Part shown: positions 12,090 through 23,389 of the stretch, in pieces
Layout: every line of letters begins with the position of its first letter
How positions within the stretch are numbered: position 1 is the stretch's first letter
Source: Polytrichum commune
Lineage: Eukaryota > Streptophyta > Polytrichopsida > Polytrichales > Polytrichaceae
Assembly (NCBI GenBank): GCA_950295325.1
Contig: OX485807.1
Span: 43,802,440-43,866,439 of the forward strand
Length of the DNA: 64,000 nt
Reading direction: 5' to 3'
The notes under the pieces: generated by a model
The model's input: only the letters and a program-made list of their open reading frames with translations
Database searches by the model: none
Told to the model about the DNA's origin: nothing
Program-made: the position numbers and the translations under genes

Positions 12090-12690
12090 GGGGTGGGAAG
12101 ATTAGAGGTGATGGGAATGCTGGATTGTGTCTTGTTTAGGTTTTTTCTTCTTCTGGTGTGCGAGTTTTTGCTGTGGTGGTTGAATGCCGGGTTTCAGGAC
12201 ACTTTGAAGGTTGAAGTTGTTGGTTTTGGTTTTGGGGATTGTGGTTGATGAGGTGCGCCAGAGGTGGAGAGCAAGTGCTGGGATAAAAGAGGTAGGGAAA
12301 GGAATTTGTGGGTGGGAAGAGTATTGGTGGTGGAATGATGGGCTGTGTACTTGAATTCACTGCTGTGCAAGAGCGGTGGTCGAATGTTGGGTTTCGGGGA
12401 TTTTTATGGTGGAAAGTTCTCGGTATTGTGGTTGAGCATCAATCAAAATGCTCGGGTGGAATTAGCGGAAGGGCCATTTTTGGTTGGGAAGATTAGTGGT
12501 GGTGGAATGCTGGGTTTCAAGAATTTTTGAGGTTGGAGGTTTTTGGGATTCTACTTGAGCAGGGGATCTGGTCCTCAGGTGGATTTTACGAATCAGGGGA
12601 AGAAACTTGTACATGGGAAGATTTATGGTGGTAGAATGCTGAGTTCCGTTGGTTTGGGGACTACTTTGGTGCTGAAAGTATGTGGAAGTC
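12090..12690 (+). repeat. Degenerate tandem repeat
   Basis: The core GGGAAGATTAGTGGTGGTGG followed by AATGCTGGGTTTC recurs, with changes, near 12098, 12312, 12485 and 12617, so the spacing is about 130-215 bases. The strand is strongly G/T-rich. It is non-coding as far as I can see; stops interrupt all frames within about 100 codons. Confidence 0.6.
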
Positions 12691-14242
12691 ATCAGAAGTT
12701 AGCGGTCATCAGAAGTTAGCTAGATTTGTGTCATCCACATGAATTTGTCAAGATCAACACTAATGTCATCGTTTTGGGATTTAAAATGCGATTCTCAAAT
12801 GGTTTTTTATCTTCGGTGAAGTCCAATGATGAATATACCCATAATTGGAATGTTTTGTCATAGATATGAGAAATGTCCTACAGTTTGCACTCTTAGAAGA
12901 AGAAAAACAGGATCACATAAAACTTCAAGGAATTTGAAACCTTCCAAGATTTGTTGACTTTCTCATAATTACATCCTTATTATATTGCTTATTTCTCACT
13001 TGATTTATTCAAAATTTTCCAGTTGGACACTTGCTCCTCTAAATGACTCAAAAGAGTCTAATCTGAACTTGATATTTTGATTTCAATTCACTTGAAACTG
13101 ATAAGTTAAGCTTAAGGGCCACTTCGCACGAGAGCTTCAAGTGGGCCAGCTGCCTCGAACAACGATGTCATGAAATCTTGGAAACATTGTAGGAAGTTTG
13201 AAAATGCCTTCTTTGTGCTCAAAATGTCTGTGGAGTTGCAACTGCCCACAATTGAGGCACATGCCTTAAACCCTAAACCCTGGGCTGGCAACATCAATTC
13301 TATGATCAACATTCGCCATTTGCAACCAAAAAGGAACACTATAAGCGAGAGTGCATTGTAAAACCCCTCAAAGTGGAACAGATTCGATACCTGCCTTGGG
13401 TCGTCGCCAAGCTTCTTGAGTGCTAAAATCACGAGGCACGATCAGCTGTTGATTTGAGTAACTCAAATGCTCTCCTCAAGTTCTTGAAACATGTTCTTTA
13501 AATGCCGGAAGCAACCAGTTGCTGCTTGCATGTCCCGTACATATGAAGTCCCAGTGAAAAGGGGCTGTGGGGTGTCGTTGAAATAGTCCTTGAAAGGGAA
13601 CTTCTCCTTGACAATTGGTGGCAAGGTTGGATTCGAGGAATGAGAATGCGCTGTTTAGCCCACATAATGCTTTGCATACCATCAAGAGAGGATTGACCCA
13701 CATTACACTGGAGCGAGCTCAAATGCCACCAGCACTTGGAGATTATCACGTGCAAGAGTGCCACCTTGGGTTATGCGGTAGAACCAGGAATCGTCTCAGA
13801 CATCGAAACTCCTAGACTTACAACCGTATCCAAGAAAACCTCACCATTTGGTCAGACATGATTCATCTCCGTCACTCCAAAGTGCTTCAAATGTCATCAC
13901 AAAATGGAAGATTGCCGGAAACAAAAGCACATCATGACAACCTTCGGGAATTCTCTAAACTCGAAATCTACAACAACAGTCACGCAGCCACATTCTTCAC
14001 AAATGCAAACTTGACCATGTGGCCCAAATTCAAATTCCGCCACGAATTCCCGCGACTTAACCTTCGAGGAGAATTTTTGGGAGCCTTGAACTTAATCAAA
14101 TGCAACCTCAACGTTGTTTGAGCTTTCTTTGCACGAGGTTAACTTGGTTTCAGATGTCTGCACAAATCGAAGGAGGTTTGAAAAAAAAAAGTAGACGGGG
14201 GCTTCCTCTACTTTCCACATTCTTCGCAGCTTCCTTCTACTA

Positions 14243-14340
14243 CGGGTCCCGTGGGGCCGGGTATGTCCACCGGGGTATTGGGAGCCGTTCCCAATGAAAT
14301 TGGTTCCCACGGGCAGGCTCTCCGGGCAGCGAAGGAAGCG
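14243..14340 (-). repeat. 98-bp GC-rich repeat, copy 2 (inverted)
   Basis: Reverse complement of 11887-11984, about 96% identical over 98 bases, with no clear similarity beyond those ends. It lies about 280 bases upstream of the proposed first ATG of trehalase, so it may fall in that gene's promoter or 5' UTR. Confidence 0.85.
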
Positions 14341-14618
14341 TGCCCGGGGCGGCTCGGGGCCCTGGTGGCGTGGTGGAGCCTTGTTTTCACCGATCCGCTG
14401 GATCCACTTCGATCGATCCAACCCCACACCGCATCCAATGCGATTGCAACAGCCGCCGTTGTCCGATAAATTCCCGCTTGTGTAAAATCCCCGGCCTGTC
14501 AATGCTGACTGGATCCGTCTTCCTACGTGCTTCATCTTTTAACAGACTCGCATCGTTCGCCGCCGCAGTAACGTCGGTGTCACCAAGGCGACGGTCATCT
14601 TGCACCACCGGATCCACC

Positions 14619-17600
14619 ATGGAGCTCGGTGACGATTATCGCACATTCTCATCCTTTGACACTTCAACGAATCACCATCATGCCCTCAGGTGCTTTCTAC
14701 CGATTTTTACTGGCGGCTAAAACGGGTAAATTCTGTTGTCTTACATGGTGGTCAGTCAAGCTGTTTTGCCTTCAGATTTCGGAGGCTGCGCCATGTGTCC
14801 CTATAAGTCCATGCAGTTTTTGGATATAAATTGGGGCCAGATTCTCATGAACAGGACCGGGAAATATTTGTCCCTAACTTTGGTTTCGGTTAAGATTAAG
14901 AAAGAAAATCTCATCAAAGAGTGTTTGGGGTTTGGTGTTGTAGATCATTGGGAATCGAAGAGGAGCTGGCGATGGGGACTTGGGCGGTGTCGGCTTGCGG
15001 GCCGCAAGTTGTGTCTACCGGTGTGTCGGAACTTCTTACGTTGCTGGTCGCAATTCAAAGCGCAGCTCTGGCATCGCTCGGTGGCGATACCGCCAATTTT
15101 GACCCCAAGTACTATGTGGATCTGTCGCTCAAATATGCTTTGAACGAGACTCAAATTGCGTTCGACGCATTACCTCGCTCCGGGAGCAATGTCATCGCTC
15201 CAAGTATGTATGGGTTCAAGGTTTCTGCAATTTCATGTGTCTGTAGGATCTTCTTGCAGAGTCGTGGCTATGGATCCGTGCGTGGAGTGAAAAAATGTTT
15301 TTTTATGAACGAGAGTGTCGTTTCTACGTTGATGAGCTATGTAGTTGAGGTTAGTTCTCCAGGGTAGGATATGTATGATAAATTTGAATTGCAATGATGA
15401 ACTGAAGTGAAGTTCGAGGGATGGCGATATTGCGTTCAGAATATATTGGTCTACCTTTAAGCCCTCTGTGACTGTCTCAGTAACACAAAAAAAAGCTTAC
15501 AGAATATTAGTGCTTTCCAGATTTCAAAGGTTGATTGATGGTAAGTAGGTGTTTCTCCAGGTCGTAGTCCACGCTCCAGATACACAACCGAATTGTTTCA
15601 TACTGAAATAGAAGTCGAGGGATACTTACGATCATTTTGCAGTGCGGAATTTTTTTCAGAATATTGGTCTAACTCTAAAATTTCTACTGTCTCAGTAGGT
15701 GTTAAACTGGGTGCAATGATGATGCCATCTGATGTTTTACATTGAGTGTGGAGATTTTGGTAAGATTGGCATTGAACACAGAACCAGGATGAGTCCGGGA
15801 AAGGATAACTTGAGTTCTAAGACGTAATTATTGCTTCGGACATGAACAAAAGGTTGGGCAGCTCGAATCTGGCATATTACATGGATTGGTGGCAATTAGT
15901 TGTCGAGTCTCCGGGTCTTAGACTTCTATATCTCAGCTACACAACGAATTGCATATACTGAAGTAAAAGTCAAGGGATGATGATTTGCATTACGATCATA
16001 AAGCCTTCAGAATATTGGTCTAATTTAAAAAATCTCTACTGTCTCAGTAGGTGTATGGGATACGATGATGCCCTCTGATGTTTCACATTGAGTGTAGATG
16101 GCCTTGGTGACATTGGCATTGAATGCAAAATCAGGATCAGTCAAGGAAAGCCCTTGAATTAATCAGACATAATTTCTCTGGACATTCTCAAAGGTTGGGT
16201 AGCTTGGATCGGCCATATATCCATATTGATAAATTCCATGTGCTGTTTTGAAATCAGATATAGTTACGAATTTTGTGAAGCAATATTTCAATGAGCCTGG
16301 GAGCGATTTGCTGGCATATGTACCCAAAGATTTTAATGCAAGCCCTTCGGATTTTTTGTCAAATGTTGAGAACCCTCAAGCACGAAAATGGGCTTTGCAA
16401 GTTCATGAACTTTGGCTCGAACTCTCTCGACAAGTTGCACCATCTGTCGAGAAGGAACCTGATTCACATACTTTGCTCCCATTAATTCAACCTGTTGTGG
16501 TTCCTGGAGCACGGTTCAGAGAGGTGTATTACTGGGACAGCTACTGGGTTATCAAGTATGTAATTTTCTATGTTTCCTTAAGTTTTCTATTTCATTTCTG
16601 AACTTTTTTTGATTGATTGCTTCCTTTTGATTGCTCTGTATCGATTATGTAACTCAAAAAAAGCTTTGAATATGGTAATTATCTACCTTGATTCTTAGTT
16701 CAGGGTTTAGGGTTCAGGTAATACTAAAAAGCAAGAGAGATGGTTTATGGATATGGTAACTATCTCTCTTGATTCTTCGTTTATGGTTTTTAGACTTGAT
16801 AGTTTATTGCGTAACCTCAAAAACTTTGATTATGGTAACTATCTTACTTAACTCAATCTCTTATGTTGTTTGATCTGTTTGGAAACTTGATGGGTATATA
16901 AGTTGCACAATACGCCAAGTCATGATGCAAGATAGCATATTGAATTTTCTTTTATGTGTTGTGCATAATCAGAGGTCTTCTTGTGAGTGGGATGATGGAC
17001 ACAGCGAAGGGAGTTGTGGAGAACTTATTACATCTTGTAGAAAGATTTGGCTTTGTGCCGAATGGTGCTCGCACGTACTATGAAAACCGAAGGTACTGAA
17101 GCTTCAAAGTCCAGAATTTATCAAAAAAATTTGCCTATTGGGACATCCATTTCGTTTGTGTGTTCAACAACTTTACTAAGTGCTAAAAACCCTGGAACTG
17201 ACAACATCTGAAAAGAACCTGAATATGGGTGATGCATATTGGATCATGCAGTCAACCTCCACTCTTGAGTATGATGGTTCGAGCCATTTACGATGTTGAC
17301 CATGACGAGGCTCTACTGAAGCTAGCTCTGCCAATTCTGGTACAAGAGCATCAATTCTGGACCTCAGGTTTGCAACACAACAATCCACCATTAAATTTCT
17401 GGCATGAATTTCATCAGATTTAATTACCTTGAAGAAAATTTCACAACATGTACATGTGCGCATTTTGACATTTCTGACATGAACAGCTGGCTAAACCATA
17501 AATCTTCATATTCTCTTGTTATATTTTGAATTGGTGGAATCACATTCCATGCAATAGCCCATGAAAGCTTTAGGGGAATGATCTCAGTAGAGTTGAATGT

Positions 17601-20600
17601 CCACACCAGCTGATCTCCTCAACAAAAGTTGGTCTTCCTCCCAGGCTTATAGATTGTTTTAATCTAGCTCCGTTGAGGTCCCGAGAATCTCATCAGTGTT
17701 ATTTAGAGCGTGTTGATGAATTTTAAGGTAGGTAACTTCACAAATCTCAAAAACTTCTTCTTGTGTGTTTTGCAGAGCCACATGAGGTTAGGGTGCGAGA
17801 CAGACAAGGTGATGTGCATCGTCTAAGCCGCTACTGGGCTCACTGGAATACTGCTCGACCTGAGTCTTCCACCATTGTAAGACCCTGCTTTTAGGTTCAG
17901 TTATTATTTATTTTCTGGTAAAAGTTGCATGCTGATAAGATGCAGTAATCTCCTGCTTAAGTACACACTTTGAACTGGAGCTGTTGGTGGGCACTTAGTT
18001 GATACGTGCATACTCTTATCATATCGCTTTCTAGACCTTCTGATTCGATGAATTGCAACGGGAAACGGATGAAACTTGAGGTGACCTGAGGCAACCCGCT
18101 TTACCGAAGCCCATCAATGTGAAATCATTGCAAAGTTGAGCAAGCCGAACATACCGAGCAAGTAGGCGCTAGGCTGGGAATATGAAGTCAGTGAAGGTGC
18201 CATCCAAAAAGTCTGGGACAGTTGGGAGAACATACTGCAATGAAATCCAGCCTATCAAGACATTTGTTGAATCTAAAAGTGCTACTAACTTCAAAGGCTT
18301 TGAAGCTTTACACAACATTGTCCTCAACATTGACGATCAATTGCTTTGCTTTGATGTTCAATCGGAAGCTTGACAAATTTATAATGAACTGTGACGATCT
18401 TTTGAGACATTTCAACGAAACGTTAACAAACTGACATTGTATGTCAAGCATGAAAAATTCATGCATTCCGGCAAATGACTCTGCATGACATGTTCAAACA
18501 AGAAAGTATGAACCCTAAGTTTTGTCAAAAAAATTTGCGCACTTAACCAGGATGCGTACTTAAACGGATGTGTACTTAAGCGGGAGATTACTGTATATAA
18601 AAATTGCTCCAACAATAAGGATGCTGATCATTGCAATGCTCTGTAGGGACAACCTTTTCAAGTACAATGTAAAAGGGGCGTTTTCTGGTGACACTCATGT
18701 TGATGGTTTCTCTCTGACTTTGTTGAGTGTGTGTAGGATATGAATGTAACTCTAGGGATGAACAAGACCAAACAAGCACAGGTGTATCATGATATTGCTA
18801 CGGCTGCGGAGTCAGGCTGGGATTTTAGTTCACGATGGATGGAGTAAGTGACCTGCCATGAACAATATGCAAAAGTTAATGTGAGGTGAAAAGTTTATAT
18901 GGCCATGGAACTGTTATGAACTCCAACCACTCTGACGACCAACTGTTTTGTGTTAACAAAATATGTTGATTTTTTAAAGAGTGCAAATAAATTGGGTGGA
19001 GGAAGTGAAAGAGGAGATCCATTATTGGCCAGAGTGTGACCCTTGAATAATCAGTTTCAGTCAGTCATTTCGTTAAAAACGTGTTAAAATATTAGGTTTG
19101 GTTCAAAATGTGGCGGTTTACTGGTTCTTGGATAGACAGGGAGAAAATTTTTAAGCAGCAAACCATCCACGTATCTTTTAAATTATTATTTTTCAATGTA
19201 GGGACCAACAGACCCTCCAAACTCTTCGGACATCAATGATTATTCCTGTAGATCTGAACGTTTTTATCTTCCAGGTGAGCTACCCACTTCTGTGAGCCAC
19301 TTCAAGTTCTGCTTTTATTTTTAATTCTTTATTCAATAGTTTTTTATGCAAGTGCAGCCTTTTCAATTGGATTTGTTCCATTGACAGTGTTGAATCATGT
19401 CTTAGAACAGTTGGAAAAGAACATACAATATTTTGCAAAGGTACTTGGAAATTCCACAACCGAGAACTGGTTTACGACTGCAGCAAGTCAGCGTCAACGA
19501 GCTATTCAGAGAATTCTTTGGAACAGAAAGAAAGGCCAGTGGTTTGATGCTTGGCTATCAACTAATAATTGCACAGTGGTCAACAAAGTGGTGAGAGCAC
19601 CTAAATTTCTTTATATTTCTTTTATGCTTAAAAATTTGGTTCTCTTGTAAACCACCTGTTAAATTCTGTCATGTGGTTGGCATAAATACTGGAAATTATC
19701 AGTAGTTTAAATTGTCATCTGGTGGCAAATTTCTAAAATCCGAAAATGTAGTGATAGGAGGTCTTGTTGGTACAACCCATATCATAAAGTGGTACCAATC
19801 AACTTCTGTCCTAAGGCAAGACCATTACTTTGTTGCTCATTTTGTAGACCATTTATGAGTGGAAGCAGAAGAGGGTGACCTTTGCGTCTAATTTTATCCC
19901 TCTTTGGGCAGAGATCCTCCCTAAGGGTATGCCATCTGTATCTATGTGACATTTATTGATATTGTAAATCATTCTTTAATTATTATATTCATACTTTGAT
20001 ATGATCTTTAGTAGGATCAATGTTCAATTATTAATATGCAATTAATTCTTCAATAGGATCTTGTTTATTTTACTGATGAATAGCTTCATGACGAATCTCA
20101 CAATTGGCATGGGTGTTTGGTTCTCGTGGTACTAAATTGATATAATTGAAGCAGGAGATCCGAGGGTTGAGAGAGTAATTTCAGCCCTCAATAGGTCTGG
20201 ATTGGTGATGTCGGCAGGGGTCGCAACAACCTTGAGAAATACAGGGCAACAATGGTATCTATTATCCCTTATTCTAAAAATGTGAAGGGTTTTCTTTACC
20301 TCATCATTGTGTGCATGCCCAGTTGGAAGTTTTCATGGATGGTTACAGATAAACCTCTTGACTCTTAGACCTGGGTCTAAAAAACTGGATAGACTCATTA
20401 CAGCAACTGCAGTTAGGAATGAAATATTGTAGTCTATTCCCTGGTGCAGCTATACATCTTTGTGCCATTTTGGAACCCCTGAAGGACAATGAAAATTCTT
20501 GGACCCTCCAGAATAACGTTTTTCTTTTCTTTTCTATGAAGGGGAAATTTATAGGGTATTTGTGCATTTGATGTGCAGGGACTATCCGAATGCGTGGGCT

Positions 20601-21023
20601 CCTTTGGTTGACATGATTATTGAGGGTTTGGATGCAACCGATACCCAAGAAGGCAAAGCCCTGGCAAAAGACATTGCGAAGAAGTGGCTCCGTACCAATT
20701 TTGCAGCATTCACGAAGATTGGAAAGATGATAGAGAAATATGATGCTGAGGGCTGTGGCTTGATAGGTGGTGGTGGAGAATACAGTCCTCAGGTACAAAT
20801 TGGTTATTTGTTCCTCTCCAATTCAATTTGATTGTTTGGTGGACACATAAGCAGGCTTCAACTATTGGTTTTTTTAAATTCTATTTATTTATTTTAAGTC
20901 AAATATTGACAGAAGGTAGTTGTGATTAAATTGCAGACCGGCTTTGGATGGACGAACGGAGTCGTATTATCTCTTCTTCAAAAATATGGATGGCCAGCCG
21001 GTGAATCTCTTGGTTGTGAGTGA
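14619..21023 (+). CDS. TRE1: Trehalase (alpha,alpha-trehalase, GH37), 13 exons
   Basis: Hydrolyses trehalose to two glucoses; the plant enzymes are usually membrane-anchored or extracellular. Exons: 14619-14689, 14944-15203, 16258-16555, 16973-17092, 17252-17367, 17776-17876, 18737-18843, 19202-19274, 19388-19590, 19848-19926, 20155-20254, 20579-20792, 20937-21023. GH37 signatures are complete: PGARFREVYYWDSYW (exon 3), ESGWDFSSRW with the catalytic Asp (exon 7), QQWDYPNAWAP across exons 11-12, and GGGGEY with the catalytic Glu (exon 12). About 609 residues, near the family length. The start at 14619 (ACCATGG context) gives a phase-matched first exon; the alternative is ATG 14972 in exon 2. 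One oddity: exon 8 ends in phase 0 but the only usable acceptor before exon 9 (19386-19387) leaves the frame one base short. This means a 1-base deletion, a sequencing error or an unusual splice. All other junctions agree in phase. Confidence 0.88.
15545..16245 (+). repeat. Tandem duplication inside trehalase intron 2
   Basis: About 350 bases are present twice in direct orientation (roughly 15545-15900 and 15900-16245). Shared landmarks are the CTACTGTCTCAGTAGGTG, GATGCC-TCTGATGTTT and GACATTGGCATTGAA-type blocks in the same order. The copies have diverged. A further weak partial copy seems to precede them near 15420-15490. Confidence 0.6.
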
Positions 21024-21630
21024 GTTGCAATCAAGTTAAGGACGCAAAGGGTTTAGGGTTCAGGATTAGGGTAATGATGGCTATGTATTTATTCTTGTAA
21101 AAGCTTTTCAATGAGAATGGCTTCTTGTAGATGTGCAGTAACACCCACCTGGTGTTCGGCACTTCTTATTTCCATCCATTTCCAGGTTTTTTTAAAGAGC
21201 CTGTTTTGCAGCCATGAGGTTTGTACCTTTGGAGTTGCTAACAGTGGATACAAAATTTTGACCTGTATGATGGTGGGCACAGTAGAATAAAGCCAAATGT
21301 GCCCTTTTGCGATTTAATTTGAGTTGCCCAATTGTATGTTCTGAATAGCACACTTGTGCAATCATATTATTTCTTCATACAGTAAGGTGCTTCCTGGTTT
21401 ATCTTTTTTTTGTGGCAAACTACAGACTGCCAAGTGGAATTGGAGTGGGCTTCATGCAATTTAAGCCTGCCATGTGGCAAAACTTTAAGTTTAAGTATAT
21501 ATTAAAAGCCGAGCCTTAAGCACTGCGGTGTACCTACAACTGCCATAGCTTTGGATTGGAGGAATCAGAGTCTACAGAGCTGACCTCTGATGCATCTAGC
21601 CCAGGCCCTGATGCATTAGCCTCCATTCCA

Positions 21631-21854
21631 GTGATCGGGGAGATTTTTGGGCATAATCGGTTGAGATCCTAGGGTTTGCAAGTCCAATCGGTTACATGTT
21701 GACATCCTCTGGTTTTCCTATATTGAACTGGGGTATATTCTATAAATTCCTCTAAAATGATCGGTAATTTTCCTGCAGTCTTGAACTTCAACCGCTTATT
21801 TCTCAAACTCAACTGGTTCATTTGTAACTAACTGCCGGTTCTCTTCGATCATTG
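21631..21854. repeat. 225-bp MITE with GATCGGGGAGA ends, copy 1
   Basis: Starts GTGATCGGGGAGATTTTTGG and ends with GCCGGTTCTCTTCGATCATTG, whose reverse complement (CAATGATCGAAGAGAACC) matches the start, so the ends are inverted repeats of about 14 bases. A second copy lies at 22529-22754 in the same orientation. No coding capacity. Confidence 0.65.
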
Positions 21855-22528
21855 CTCCATTCCAGCAACCTCAGACAGACCATCCCACCAACTAAAATTT
21901 GGCTCTGTATGGTAATTTATTGGACAGTCTATTGAATGCACTTATTTCTTGCAAGAGTTTGCATTATCTGTGACATCAAGGAGGCTTACAGGGTACCATT
22001 TAGTTGCTCAAAACTCTTCCGTGGGTGGCAACTGCTAAGTTTGAGCTTAACAAATGAGATTATTGGCTCTGTTATGTGGGAAGAGGCTTAGGCCCACTTT
22101 ATACTTGGGGTTGGATTGAGGGCTGGTCCGAACTCTAAAAATGTGGTCCATTAGGATTGTCCAGTTTCAATCTAGTAAGGTCTTAGTGATGGTATCTTAA
22201 ACGAGCCAAAAGTTTGGCAGCCAATCAGAACCAACCATGTATGTGATGTAATTTGGAAGTGTTAGTGTTAATAACTCGTTCTTCAAGTGGAGTCTAGCTG
22301 CAAGTGATTGTTGATTTCAAGTGGTCTCTAAAATGAGTCAAAAGTTTGACCTTGGTCGAACCACCAACCAAAACTAGCCATCTGTGCAAGATAATAATAG
22401 GGCAAAGTACTCTTGCGACTAGCCGCTTGTTAAGGTCTAGTGTAAAGTGAACTTGTATCATCTCTAGCTTCTCGACCAATCACATACCGTATATATCATG
22501 GGTCAAAGGCCCTCAAGCTTTAGTATCA

Positions 22529-22754
22529 GTGATCGGGGAGATTTTTGGACAAAATCGGTTAAGATTTTAGTGTTTGCAAGTCCAACCGGCTACATGTTAA
22601 CATCCTTTGGTTTTTTTAATCTTAATTTGAGGTATATTCCATCAATTCCTCTAAAACGATCGGTAATCCTCCTGCAGTCTTGAACTTCAACTGGTTATTT
22701 CTCAAACTCAGCTGGGTTAATCTGTAACTAACTGCCGGTTCTCCCCGATCATTG
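22529..22754. repeat. 225-bp MITE with GATCGGGGAGA ends, copy 2
   Basis: Direct copy of 21631-21854 with scattered substitutions. The inverted ends are better preserved here: GTGATCGGGGAGA at the left and TCTCCCCGATCATTG at the right. The two copies are about 675 bases apart. Confidence 0.65.
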
Positions 22755-23389
22755 TTTAGTATCAAGTGGCCCCAAGGGAGCTGAAGTTCTCTGACAATTT
22801 GCTCAACTTTGAACAGCAAGCCTAAGAAGACTACTATAACTCTCAGGTAGTTGTAGCAAAGTTTTCACAACCACAAAGTCTGAAGTGGCCAGTTTACCAA
22901 AGTCCACATGGAGTCCAATCAGATATCTAAGGTAGACAGGTCTTATAAGAGTCAAATTTTCCAAGTAGTCCACCCCTTCTAGGATCTTTGAATATGGTAT
23001 TAATATGAGATGATTAGCAGATCAAAATTGATGTCATAACCACTTTCAGAGCTCCATACAGCGACTTCCAAAAAGTAATGCAACACTCTTTACAAATATA
23101 CAAATATTGATATTTTCTTGGAAATGAGAAAAGCTTACATCACATGGTGTCAACATAGTCCAAATAAAGTATGTAGCTAGCCTCACGTAAATTTCCATGG
23201 TGATCGGACTTACAAGCCAACAGTTTATGGTAAAAATTGTGGATATGGAGTGTTACATTATTTTGGAATTATTGACAGTATTATGTTATGAGACACATGA
23301 ACCTTGTTGGATGACATTGAAAACATTGCAAAACATATGGAAAAATGCAATTTATTTGTTGTTCATATTGTATCAATGCGATGCTACTT

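Larger units (their letters stand above)
11226..14618. other. Intergenic between LTR element and trehalase
   Basis: No gene is supported. Open frames on both strands (for example about 13112-13764 minus) have no recognisable domain. The interval contains two 98-bp GC-rich inverted copies (11887-11984 and 14243-14340) and a degenerate tandem repeat (about 12090-12690). The GC-rich stretch 14240-14620 just before the first trehalase ATG is the likely promoter/5' UTR region. Confidence 0.5.
21024..23380. other. Intergenic downstream of trehalase
   Basis: Contains the trehalase 3' UTR at its start (extent not defined) and then non-coding DNA with two MITE copies (21631-21854 and 22529-22754). 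Open frames are short and without motifs. A telomere-like motif (GGGTTTAGGGTTCAGG) occurs near 21048. Confidence 0.5.

Noticed and set aside
11716-12139. Arg/Pro-rich open frames on both strands in GC-rich DNA
   Set aside because: Low-complexity frames are expected in GC-rich sequence, and the stretch is explained by the 98-bp repeat and its surroundings.
13112-13764. Two minus-strand open frames (106 and 88 codons) that could be exons of a gene
   Set aside because: They do not join in phase by good splice sites and show no known domain; left as intergenic.
16690-21080. Telomere-like words (GGGTTTAGGGTT) in introns and downstream of trehalase
   Set aside because: Isolated one- or two-unit occurrences (also near 43560); not an interstitial telomere array.
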